The notes: generated by a model from the sequence alone, not told the origin. A stretch of 40,896 bases of DNA from Promethearchaeota archaeon (GCA_016839635.1 JAEOTV010000131.1:1-40896); one strand, 5' to 3'; positions 26,793 to 34,211 are shown, counted from the stretch's first letter. A program made the numbers and translations.

Positions 26793-28142
26793 TTGAGAAA
26801 TCTCGAACCTTTTTTTAATCCTAAGAGTATTTTAATAGTCGGCGTTTCACGAAAAGCCTATACTTTCAGTTACACAATTCTTAAGAATCTTCAAGAAATT
26901 TTTTATCGAGGAAATCTCTATATTTTAAATCCTAATGCTGATGAAATTCTCGGTATCCAATCACATCATTCTTTAGAAGAATTGCCAGAGGTACCCGAAC
27001 TTGCAGTAATTGTATTAGGAAAGAAAATTGCTGAGATATTTGAGAAGTTAGCAAAATTTGGTGTTAAAAATATTGCTATTGAATCAGAATTAAGAATTGA
27101 AACCGAAGATCCCATATTAATAGAAAATTTACACAAAATAAGCAAAAAGTATGGAGTATCATTTATGGGACCTTCGATGTTAGGTATCATTAACTTTAAT
27201 AATAATTTTACCACTTCAATAATTCCTGTAAGGCAATACCTTATGCAAAGACATAGAAAAATAAAAGAGGGGATTAGTTTTATTGCCCAATCCGGGGGCT
27301 TAGCTGGAGCAATGGGTTGGTGGGCCCCTTCTCAAGATTTACCGATTTCTAAAGTAATCCATCTAGGATATGGATTTGATATTAATGATGCAGATGTTTT
27401 GGAGTATTTTAAAGAGGATGACACAACTAAAGTAATCTCAATTTTCTTAAGAGAAATTACTGAGGAAATTTTAGGGGTTGTGAAAGAATTAGCTCCACTT
27501 AAACCAGTTTTATTTTTTTATGTTGGAAAGGATGAGGAGAGAGAAAAAAAGTTAGTTGAAGTTGGCGGAATCAGTGTGCTAAACTATATAGAGCTTTTTG
27601 ATATTGCAAAGATATTTTTATGGTGCTCGGAGCCAAAAGGATCTAATTTGGGGATCATAGGACCTAGTTCTGGGGCAATCTATTTAATTATTAAAGAGAT
27701 GAGAAATCAAGGATTATCAATTGCTAGAGTAACACAAGAACACAGAGATATCATACTTGATAAAGTGGGAGGCTCAACTTGTAAATTAGGTAATCCAGTG
27801 GATTTCTGGCCACCAGAAAGGTTTGTTGGTACAAAAATTTGTGAAATATATAATACTTCTTCTAAAACACTATTAAAGGACAAAGCAGTAGATGGATTAA
27901 TTTTAGCTTTAGAATTCTTTATAGAAATTGAATTTGATTTTATTATTTTTGAGAAAATTAAGAAAGCTTTCCCTGATAAACCAATTATTACTATATTAAT
28001 TCAAGCAGAGCGCGAAGGAGCGAAAAGAGTTGTTAAAGCTGCTTCAAATCTAAAGATCCCTGTTTTTGAAAATGAGGTAGAGAGAGCTGTTAGAGGATAT
28101 AAATTACTTTATGATTGGTATTCAAAAATAAAAAAGAAATAG
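26793..28142 (+). CDS. ADP-forming acyl-CoA synthetase alpha-like CoA-binding protein, apparently without the phospho-histidine
   Basis: 449 residues with the layout of the alpha subunit of acetyl-CoA synthetase (ADP-forming): a CoA-binding Rossmann domain (LEPFFNPKSILIVGVS at 4-19), then two succinyl-CoA ligase-like domains (FIAQSGGLAGAMGWW; YGFDINDADVLEYFKEDD; later GIIGPSSGAIYLI and GNPVDFWPP). In active enzymes a catalytic His lies in a SHTG-type segment between the KPVxxxxxG strand and the ELFDxA helix. Here that segment is missing: KPVLFFYVGKDEE runs into GGISVLNYIELFDIAKIF within some 25 residues. ATP-grasp (beta) domain is absent and no beta subunit is next to it. It may be a CoA- or acyl-CoA-binding regulator rather than an enzyme. 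TTG start with a TATA-like element about 27 bp upstream. Confidence 0.82.
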   Translation: MRNLEPFFNPKSILIVGVSRKAYTFSYTILKNLQEIFYRGNLYILNPNADEILGIQSHHSLEELPEVPELAVIVLGKKIAEIFEKLAKFGVKNIAIESELRIETEDPILIENLHKISKKYGVSFMGPSMLGIINFNNNFTTSIIPVRQYLMQRHRKIKEGISFIAQSGGLAGAMGWWAPSQDLPISKVIHLGYGFDINDADVLEYFKEDDTTKVISIFLREITEEILGVVKELAPLKPVLFFYVGKDEEREKKLVEVGGISVLNYIELFDIAKIFLWCSEPKGSNLGIIGPSSGAIYLIIKEMRNQGLSIARVTQEHRDIILDKVGGSTCKLGNPVDFWPPERFVGTKICEIYNTSSKTLLKDKAVDGLILALEFFIEIEFDFIIFEKIKKAFPDKPIITILIQAEREGAKRVVKAASNLKIPVFENEVERAVRGYKLLYDWYSKIKKK

Positions 28143-28146
28143 AAAA

Positions 28147-29391
28147 TTAACTTGTGAAAATATCTTTTAATTCATCGGGAATTTCTACCAATTCATCCAT
28201 TAATGAAAGAGCATAAACCTTATCGCCACATTTACACTTTTTCCCTTCAAATAAATAGAATTTGAATTCATTTTTCCAATTGCATATTTGAACACTCTTT
28301 ATTTCAGCAACTTCACCACAAACACAATAGATTGCCATTTGTTCTGAATAATTAGGCATTATAATAGCAAAATCTTTAGGTGCTTTACTAAAATCGCAGT
28401 CATTTAACATATCGTTAATCTTATCAGCAAATTTATCTCTAAGAACTGGTTCAAAATAATTAACAATTCCTTCACGTCCTTTCATATTTGTAAGAACAAT
28501 AAAGTTTTTTTCCGCTGATCTTTTTTCACGAATGATAGGTTCTTGGTATTGTTGAAGCTGCGGTGGTACTGGAATAGGCTCTACCCCAGAAGGATATTCA
28601 AAAGTATAAATGTATTGCATCGTTCCTCTTATGTTTCTTTGACTTATTAGATTTAGATTTTCATAATCCTGGCTATGGAGAACAAATTTTATTAATTGAA
28701 GGGGGACCTCTAATTCAATAAGTCTTACTCTAATGTTTTCTAATAATTCACCCGCAAAGTTCTTCAAAATCATAATATCTTCTCTATTATCAGAATAGAT
28801 TTGGTTCTTATATTCCTCTTTAAACGCGAACCATTTTTTAACTATAGTACTTCTAATTAATTGAGGTGCCATACAAAAGACACATAAAAGGGGCAGTACA
28901 AAATAGGTTAATTCAGGCCAAATAAATGCTATTACTACTGGAATAAACATGGGGAGCATAAGCATTAATGATATTTTTCGCAAACGTTTTTCAACTGAAT
29001 TTTTTACTCCTTTACTAATAGCGAGCTCTTCTGCTTTTAATTTTAACTTATTAATAATATCTAAAATCTCTCTTGATTCAAAAGCCTGTTTCAAAAGGCT
29101 ATCTTCTTCTTTTACTAGATTGTTTAAATGAGAAGTAGTCTCCTTTATATACTGGTTTAAAGCGTTATCTTTAAAGATAAATTGTAATGTTTCTTCAGAA
29201 AAAAAGTCCAAAAAGCGAACAATAAAGAGTTTTTTCTCAATATCTTTAATATCAATTTCATTCAAACCAAGAGCTTCTTGAATCATTTGCCCCTGGGTTT
29301 TTCTAGGTTGTCTGCCGAGTTTTGTCTTTTTTTTCTCTTCAGTCTCAGAACTTTCAGAGTCTACTCTTTCATCATTCTCAGTGTTAGTCAT
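28147..29391 (-). CDS. Membrane protein with helical N-terminus and C-terminal zinc ribbon; unknown function
   Basis: 414 residues, not recognised. Residues 1-35 are polar and charged (Ser/Glu/Lys-rich), 36-135 are helical and could form a coiled coil, then two transmembrane helices follow as a hairpin (about 140-156 and 160-178). The large C-terminal part (about 185-414) is soluble, contains a Pro/Gln-rich linker near 275-290 and ends with a zinc-ribbon-like pair, YCVCG (about 357) and CKCG (about 386). The hairpin would leave both N- and C-terminal parts in the cytoplasm, pointing to a scaffold role at the membrane. ATG start without a clear ribosome-binding site. Convergent with the CoA-binding protein (4 bp apart). 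Confidence 0.72.
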   Translation of the reverse strand: MTNTENDERVDSESSETEEKKKTKLGRQPRKTQGQMIQEALGLNEIDIKDIEKKLFIVRFLDFFSEETLQFIFKDNALNQYIKETTSHLNNLVKEEDSLLKQAFESREILDIINKLKLKAEELAISKGVKNSVEKRLRKISLMLMLPMFIPVVIAFIWPELTYFVLPLLCVFCMAPQLIRSTIVKKWFAFKEEYKNQIYSDNREDIMILKNFAGELLENIRVRLIELEVPLQLIKFVLHSQDYENLNLISQRNIRGTMQYIYTFEYPSGVEPIPVPPQLQQYQEPIIREKRSAEKNFIVLTNMKGREGIVNYFEPVLRDKFADKINDMLNDCDFSKAPKDFAIIMPNYSEQMAIYCVCGEVAEIKSVQICNWKNEFKFYLFEGKKCKCGDKVYALSLMDELVEIPDELKDIFTS

Positions 29392-29642
29392 ATTTTATTC
29401 AAAAATTAATGTTTTAAAAGTTAAGCTATGTAATTGTTAGCAGTAAATTAACTTTTGGAAAAATCAAAAAGAAATTAATCTAATATTTCCAAACTAATGA
29501 AAATAACTAAAATTTGAAGTAATATCTTATTCTGAAAAAGAAATGTGAGTAGGAATTAATAAAATATAAAAAGAATTCTTTTTAAGGTTCATTTGCTTTT
29601 TTTTATTAAAGAATATTATTAAATAAAACAACGTGAACTAAA

Positions 29643-29899
29643 GTGGATAAAGATAAAATTAAACAAGTACTTGACAAAATACGTCCGCAGCTCCAGATGG
29701 ATGGTGGAGATGTAGAACTCATTTCAATCGAAGATGATGGAACTGTAAAAGTGCGTCTGATGGGGCATTGTGCAGGTTGTAGGTAAACGCGCTTCGCATT
29801 ATCGATCTAATGCACGCCCAAGAGACTATAAAGTTTGGCATCGAACGCGCTATTAAACAATTTGTTCCTGAGATTAAAGAAGTTGTAGCAGTACCATAA
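29643..29899 (+). pseudogene. NifU-like (NFU domain) iron-sulfur protein gene, reading frame broken
   Basis: The first part, GTG at 29643 to TAA at 29784-29786, encodes 47 residues that match the start of a NifU C-terminal domain: the helix KQVLDKIRPQLQMDGGDVEL, then VKVRLMGHCAGC with the cluster-binding CxxC. The expected next residues (P-M-A-Q-x-T-I-K) reappear in another frame from 29810 as MHAQETIKFGIERAIKQ and end with VPEIKEVVAVP and TAA at 29897-29899. Between the CxxC codons and this point are 29 nt where 3 would be expected, so the frame shifts. The conserved Pro after CxxC is lost. The product would have assembled or carried Fe-S clusters. It may be a true pseudogene, an assembly error or an intron-bearing gene. 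Confidence 0.75.
29763..29819 (+). other. Bulge-helix-bulge-like RNA fold across the NifU break
   Basis: The transcript can fold as: outer helix 29763-29766 with 29816-29819 (4 bp), 3-nt bulge 29767-29769, central helix 29770-29774 with 29811-29815 (5 bp), 3-nt bulge 29808-29810 on the other strand, inner helix 29775-29779 with 29803-29807 (5 bp with two G-U). Archaeal splicing endonuclease cuts such motifs after the second bulge base. Cutting there would remove 29769-29809 (41 nt) and restore the frame. The classic motif has a 4-bp central helix; here it is 5 bp. Pairing is seen by eye; splicing is hypothetical. Confidence 0.35.
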
Positions 29900-29993
29900 T
29901 AAGTCCATCTAAAATTTTCTTACTTTTTCTATTTTAATTTATTTTATTATTGTTTCTCCGCGATCAAATATTCAATTCCTAAATCTTCAAAAT

Positions 29994-30560
29994 TTACCTT
30001 ATTTGATAAAAGGCAGTTTTAATACTACTTAAATCAAAAATTGTTGTATCAAACATAAGATATGAAGCAAATTGTTCCTGTAAAAGGGGCTCTACCTTAT
30101 CCAAGAATTGGACTTTTAGATTTTTCACATTTGGATCATAGCCAGGGTCCATTTTATGAAAAACGAATATAATTCTAGCATCTGGGCTATAATTTTTAAT
30201 CTTATTAAAGACTCCAGTAAAATACATAACAGAAGGAATAAGCCTATAATAGTCCTGAATATCTATTACATAATAAAAGAATTTGATTGTATGAAAATAT
30301 TTATCAGGATTCGCCAAATATTCATTTCGATATGTTTCTTGACCTCCAAAATCCCAAACTACGGTTTTTTTTTGAAAAAGAGTAAGAGAATTTCTTTCTA
30401 CCCCTTTGGTTGGATTCATAATAGGGGGTTTTATCGGAACTTTATCAGATTCTTGTGCAAGCATATTCAAGATTGTAGTTTTTCCTGCATTTTCCATACC
30501 CATAATTACAATTTTTATTGGTTTTTCTTCATTTTCTGTATATTCTGTCATAAAATTCAT
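29994..30560 (-). CDS. Rag/Gtr-like small GTPase
   Basis: 188-residue Ras-superfamily GTPase. G1 is GMENAGKT (21-28), G2 Thr is in MNPTKG (T50), G3 is WDFGGQE (68-74) and G4 is HKMD (134-137) instead of NKxD. His in this position is a feature of the eukaryotic Rag/Gtr GTPases, and FDTTIFDLS (169-177) resembles the FRTSIWDET segment of RagA. Eukaryotic Rags continue with a C-terminal roadblock domain, absent here. The frame ends soon after the last core element; a +1 shift at a run of four T (30008-30011 on the plus strand) would add about 20 more residues, to a stop at 29947-29949. It starts 21 bp after the receiver/longin gene and is probably co-transcribed. Membrane-linked nutrient or stress signalling is the known Rag theme; its role here is unknown. 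Confidence 0.88.
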   Translation of the reverse strand: MNFMTEYTENEEKPIKIVIMGMENAGKTTILNMLAQESDKVPIKPPIMNPTKGVERNSLTLFQKKTVVWDFGGQETYRNEYLANPDKYFHTIKFFYYVIDIQDYYRLIPSVMYFTGVFNKIKNYSPDARIIFVFHKMDPGYDPNVKNLKVQFLDKVEPLLQEQFASYLMFDTTIFDLSSIKTAFYQIR

Positions 30561-30581
30561 CTCTTTATTGTGATATAAAGT

Positions 30582-31508
30582 TCATTCAAATGAGGATGAT
30601 GTAATAATATTTGCTAATTTGTTCCAGAATCGTTCTATGTCCCAACTCTTTTGTGTTTTATATAAAGAAGACAATTCTATAAAAATTTGCTTAATTTTTA
30701 AAGATTGAAAGTAAGTAATTTTTGGAGCTATAATTGAAATCATGAAATCCTTATGTCCACCTCTATAGGATTTATCAGGATAGGAATCAAAAAATACATA
30801 GGCCATGAAATTGAAGTTCTTAACATTAATCAAGAGTCCTTCTGCTTTATTTATATAATCTTGACCATATATTGAAGATATCGCATCATACAACTGATTA
30901 CTAACTTTATCAATTGGAACATCTAATTTGATATCTTTAGGGAAATAATCTACTAGTTTTGGCCCTACTACATCGTCCCAATTCACTTCAATCAATGCCA
31001 TGAGATCTTTAAAACCTTCAGGAATTAATCCCGTTTCAATTTCATTTGATAAATAAATCTCACTAATTTTATCATTAATAATATTGATTGTTTTGCTGCG
31101 TTTTAGTTTACCAAATATACTTGCTACTAAATCATCTTCATTAATAGGAATTGTAAGATAATCATCTACTCCGAGCATTTTACCAAATCGAATATCTTCG
31201 GGAGAATTGAGAGTAGATATGAAGATAAATGGAATGTGACTAAATGTTGGACTATTAGAAATTGCATTAAAAAAATTGTACCCATTCATTTCTGGCATTA
31301 AAATATCACTAATGATAAGATCAGGATATTTTTTAAGGTCCGATAGTATTGTAAGTGCTTCTTTTCCGTTTTCAGCTGTGATAACTTGACATTCATTAAT
31401 CTCTAATATTTTTTGTATATCTCTAATAATGTTAGGATCATCTTCGACTATAAGTATTAAAGGTTTCAGGTTATTTCCCTCCAATTGAAAGTATTTAAAT
31501 TCTGGCAA
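30582..31508 (-). CDS. Degenerate response-regulator receiver domain fused to a longin-like domain
   Basis: 308 residues in the longest frame. The receiver (about 16-135) has the acidic pair VEDD (22-24), the phospho-acceptor D68 in IISDILMPEMNG and Ser98, but the invariant Lys is Ile: DDYLTIPIN at 116-123 in place of DDYLTKPF. The C-terminal part (about 165-305) begins with ALIEVNWDDVVGPKLVDYFP, the W-D-x-x-G-P opening seen in longin/roadblock-type domains of Asgard proteins, and is not a DNA-binding domain. The frame opens with TTG at 31508, but GGAGGG (31477-31482) lies 7 nt before a CTG at 31469, which would begin the protein right at the receiver; a TATA-like TATTTAAAT (31492-31500) also sits in the nominal N-terminus. 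First gene of the unit with the Rag-like GTPase, so it may be the GTPase's regulator or platform. Confidence 0.85.
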   Translation of the reverse strand: MPEFKYFQLEGNNLKPLILIVEDDPNIIRDIQKILEINECQVITAENGKEALTILSDLKKYPDLIISDILMPEMNGYNFFNAISNSPTFSHIPFIFISTLNSPEDIRFGKMLGVDDYLTIPINEDDLVASIFGKLKRSKTINIINDKISEIYLSNEIETGLIPEGFKDLMALIEVNWDDVVGPKLVDYFPKDIKLDVPIDKVSNQLYDAISSIYGQDYINKAEGLLINVKNFNFMAYVFFDSYPDKSYRGGHKDFMISIIAPKITYFQSLKIKQIFIELSSLYKTQKSWDIERFWNKLANIITSSSFE

Positions 31509-31594
31509 AAAAGCAATTAATATTTATGAATTCTTAAATTTAAATGTAATATTTCATAATAAATAAGGGATTAATTACAAAAAGATAATATAAA

Positions 31595-31975
31595 ATGAAT
31601 TCCCAAGAATTTTTGAAACACATACATGAAATTCAGGACTTAATTGAACAGGAAGATTATAAGGAAGCAATTAATATAATTGAAAAATTAAAAAAAGTGG
31701 AGAAAAAAAGTGATTTAGACTATAACTTGACTCATATGCTATATCAATTAGATTCGAATTCTCACTCACTTTATAATCAGCAAATAATTCTAAAGAATGT
31801 CGGAGATTTATCCAAAAACTATGAAACAATAAGTTTTCAAGAACTTAATCGAATATTAAGAGCTAAAAAAGAGTTGAATCTTACTGATGATATACTAAGA
31901 AGAGAAATAGAGCTCTTAATTTTAAGAAACAAATTAAGTTGGAAAATTGAAAAAGATACAATAGTGAAGATATAA
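31595..31975 (+). CDS. Small helical protein of unknown function
   Basis: 126 residues, highly charged and almost entirely helical by composition, with no Cys, no Trp except one near the C-terminus, and no membrane segment. The pattern EQEDYKEAINIIEKLKKVEKK (about 18-38) looks like a TPR-like or coiled-coil helix pair. I do not recognise the family. It is divergent from the receiver/longin gene (86 bp between the starts) and followed 81 bp later by the sensor-like protein at 32057, so it may belong to the signalling block. ATG start; a CATAATAAATAAG element about 30 bp upstream is a possible TATA box. Confidence 0.65.
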   Translation: MNSQEFLKHIHEIQDLIEQEDYKEAINIIEKLKKVEKKSDLDYNLTHMLYQLDSNSHSLYNQQIILKNVGDLSKNYETISFQELNRILRAKKELNLTDDILRREIELLILRNKLSWKIEKDTIVKI

Positions 31976-32056
31976 AAACATGAAATTTCTCTTTTTCAAC
32001 ATATTACATTATTAATTACTCACTCATTCAGAAAATATCATTAATATAAAATTAAA

Positions 32057-32329
32057 ATGATTCAAGAGAATGAATTAATTACATTTATATTTTGCATAGT
32101 TGCACTATTCTTTGCCATTAGTAATTATAAGAAAATAAAATCATTACCAGGTTTAAAGATTTTTATAATTTCTTTTATTATATTTGCGATGGGCTGGTTT
32201 TTTACGGTTATTGAAGGAATTATTTTTGAAGAAGTATTTAATATCATTGAACATGTGTGTTACATTTGCAGTTCAATTACCATGTTCATTTGGGCTATAA
32301 TATTTTTCAAAAAGAGGGGTGAAACTTGA
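32057..32329 (+). CDS. Three-helix membrane protein, sensor-only partner of the following kinase
   Basis: 90 residues with three transmembrane helices (about 5-21, 35-52, 65-82) and a short basic end (FFKKRGET). The last part, FNIIEHVCYICSSITMFIWAIIFFKKRGE, lines up with INIEDYVAILAPLTWFFLIYTYLQKKNE of the following histidine kinase, including its position after two helices, so it seems to be a free copy of that kinase's membrane domain. Its stop codon TGA overlaps the TTG start of the kinase (TTGA), which indicates translational coupling and joint function, perhaps a heteromeric sensor. No enzymatic part is present. Confidence 0.75.
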   Translation: MIQENELITFIFCIVALFFAISNYKKIKSLPGLKIFIISFIIFAMGWFFTVIEGIIFEEVFNIIEHVCYICSSITMFIWAIIFFKKRGET

Positions 32330-33324
32330 GTTTAATAGGGATTCTTGACTTTTTTGTGTTCAGTATAACACTTGCCTCATTTATTGTTATCTTATTAGGA
32401 TGGAGAAACCAATTTTCAATAATCACTAGAATAAGCTTAATCGCATTATTTTTCATTACTTCCTTCTATTATTTAAGTAATTTCTTAGAATGGTCAGGGA
32501 TTAGCGATATTCTTATAAATATTGAAGATTATGTTGCGATTTTGGCACCTTTAACTTGGTTTTTCTTAATATATACATATTTACAGAAAAAAAACGAAAA
32601 AAACCAACGAGAGAATCAAAAGAATATAGAAGAAGCGTATAGATACACTGAATTCTACAAAGATTTATTTACTCATGATATTAGAAATATACTTCAGAAT
32701 GTTTTATTAGCTAGCAACTATATTGAGCAATCTAATAAGGATGAAGACAAATTCGAAAAACTTCCTAAAATTTTTGCTTTAATAAAAGAACAGATTTTAC
32801 GTGGAGAAAATTTGATCTCAAACGTCACCAAACTCTCTGAAATAAGAAAATCACCTACTGGGATTCAAAATGTAGATATTAAAGACATTCTTGAAAAAAC
32901 AGTCGAAAACATAAAAAAAGTTTACGATCATAAGAAGATGATTATAAATATTCAAAAACAAAACTTTTTGGTAAAAGCAAATAACTTACTCGTGAATATC
33001 GTTGAAAATATTCTGGTAAATTCAATTTTGCATAATGAGAATGAACCTATTGAAGTCTCGATAATGTTATCAAAATATCAGCTCAATCAAACCAATTATA
33101 TAAAAATTGAATTTATTGATAACGGCATTGGCATTTCAGATGAAAGAAAAAAAGGAATTTTCATAACACGTGAAGAAGAGGAACACAAATCTAGAACAGG
33201 ATTAGGTCTCTCTCTCATTATAAAGGTTATAGAATATTATAAAGGCAAAATATGGGTTGAAGATAGAATCAAAGGAGATTACTCCAAGGGAAGTAATTTT
33301 GTATTACTAATTCCTGAAGCTTAA
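32326..33324 (+). CDS. Membrane-bound sensor histidine kinase
   Basis: 332 residues: three N-terminal transmembrane helices (about 5-25, 34-52, 67-86), a short coiled linker, then the dimerisation/phospho-acceptor helix with FTHDIRNILQN (H117) and the HATPase_c domain with N box (NIVENILVNSILHN, about 224-237), G1 box DNGIGIS (265-271) and G2 box GLGLSL (292-297). All parts needed for autophosphorylation are present. There is no PAS or HAMP domain. TTG start inside the stop of the sensor-like gene, with GGGGTGA just upstream as ribosome-binding site. Its partner response regulator may be the receiver/longin protein at 30582, encoded divergently, since no DNA-binding regulator lies nearby; that link is inferred. 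Confidence 0.9.
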   Translation: MSLIGILDFFVFSITLASFIVILLGWRNQFSIITRISLIALFFITSFYYLSNFLEWSGISDILINIEDYVAILAPLTWFFLIYTYLQKKNEKNQRENQKNIEEAYRYTEFYKDLFTHDIRNILQNVLLASNYIEQSNKDEDKFEKLPKIFALIKEQILRGENLISNVTKLSEIRKSPTGIQNVDIKDILEKTVENIKKVYDHKKMIINIQKQNFLVKANNLLVNIVENILVNSILHNENEPIEVSIMLSKYQLNQTNYIKIEFIDNGIGISDERKKGIFITREEEEHKSRTGLGLSLIIKVIEYYKGKIWVEDRIKGDYSKGSNFVLLIPEA

Positions 33325-33327
33325 AAA

Positions 33328-33334
33328 TTTTTTT
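33328..33334 (+). terminator. T-tract after the histidine kinase
   Basis: Seven T in a row four bases after the stop codon, with further T-rich blocks up to 33353; typical archaeal terminator. Confidence 0.35.
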
Positions 33335-33378
33335 GTTTAAAAATTCTTTTTGTTTAAATGATGCCCCAATAAAAATAC

Positions 33379-34038
33379 TTGGTTTTTTTAAATCTATATT
33401 TGAATTATCAATTAAATAGATATTGCGTTGGTTTAATATTGATTATTGATCACTGTCAAAAAACAATAAGTATAAAAATTGTATATTTTGGACCTGCTCT
33501 TTCAGGTAAGACAACTTCAATCAAGGCTTTATTCTCACAATTTGGAAAAGAGGAAGAAATTTATAGTATTGAGAGTACAGTAAATAGGACTTTATTTTTT
33601 GACTATGGAACAGTTACATTTCAAAACCAAGAATGGGCTCTAAAAATCCACATCTACACTACTACTGGTCAAGATTTCTATTTTATAACACGATCCATAA
33701 CTTTAAGAGCTGTAGATGGCGTAATTTTTGTTATTGATTCACAGGAAGAAGTTTTTGATAGAAATGTGAACTCGTGGCAAGAATTAATCTCTTATTTTAA
33801 TCAATCTATTGATGACCTTCCAATAATTATTGCTTTTAATAAACAAGATTTAGATGATAGAGATAAATTTAACTCTATAGAATTTTTAAACACTATCAGG
33901 TATCATAAATATAAAAATATAGATACTAGATTTACAAGTGCTTTAAAAGGAGAAGGAGTTATAAATTGTTTCGAAAATATTCTACGATTGGTATTAAATA
34001 AATATTATAATCGCAGATTAGTTTCTGCAATAAATTGA
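33379..34038 (+). CDS. MglA-like small GTPase
   Basis: Ras-superfamily GTPase of the MglA group, 219 residues in the longest frame. The P-loop is GPALSGKTT (38-46), followed by ESTVNRTLFFDYG, the RTLFFDF-like element of MglA, then the TTTGQDFYFITR segment (in place of the usual DxxGQ of other Ras-like proteins) and RAVDGVIFVIDSQ. G4 is NKQD and G5 is TSALKGEGV. The TTG at 33379 gives 31 extra residues with no homology; a TTG at 33439 (MIIDHCQ) would start just before the first strand and is at least as likely. MglA-type GTPases are controlled by MglB/roadblock proteins. Next gene encodes a receptor with a cytosolic longin/roadblock-like domain. It could be the GTPase's membrane partner. Confidence 0.88.
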   Translation: MVFLNLYLNYQLNRYCVGLILIIDHCQKTISIKIVYFGPALSGKTTSIKALFSQFGKEEEIYSIESTVNRTLFFDYGTVTFQNQEWALKIHIYTTTGQDFYFITRSITLRAVDGVIFVIDSQEEVFDRNVNSWQELISYFNQSIDDLPIIIAFNKQDLDDRDKFNSIEFLNTIRYHKYKNIDTRFTSALKGEGVINCFENILRLVLNKYYNRRLVSAIN

Positions 34039-34183
34039 AATATTTTTCTTAACTTAATATTCTGTTTTAATTTCATTGAATTAAACTGATTTGCATTCCT
34101 ATGGGTAAAAATCATGATATCAATTAGATTTAAATTATTCTATCCATTATTCTTGTTGACAGAAAGATAGAAATTGACAAAAA

Positions 34184-34190
34184 TATATAA
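34184..34190 (+). promoter_or_regulatory. TATA box of the receptor gene
   Basis: TATATAA, centred 25 bp before the TTG start at 34212, the distance of TATA box to transcription start in archaea, so the transcript is probably leaderless. Confidence 0.5.
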
Positions 34191-34211
34191 ATCCATTTTT
34201 ACTCTTTTCTA

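Noticed and set aside
29781..29827. Spliceosomal-type intron in the NifU-like gene (GGTAAA near the break, CTAAT and AG later)
   Set aside because: Too short, no conserved spliceosomal machinery is expected in an archaeon, and the sites would not restore the NFU sequence. The bulge-helix-bulge reading is kept only as a hypothesis.
30156..30578. Open frame of 140 codons on the plus strand opposite the Rag-like GTPase
   Set aside because: Its composition is rich in Ile, Phe and Cys in the way of antisense reading of AT-rich coding DNA, and the minus strand holds a clear GTPase with all G motifs.
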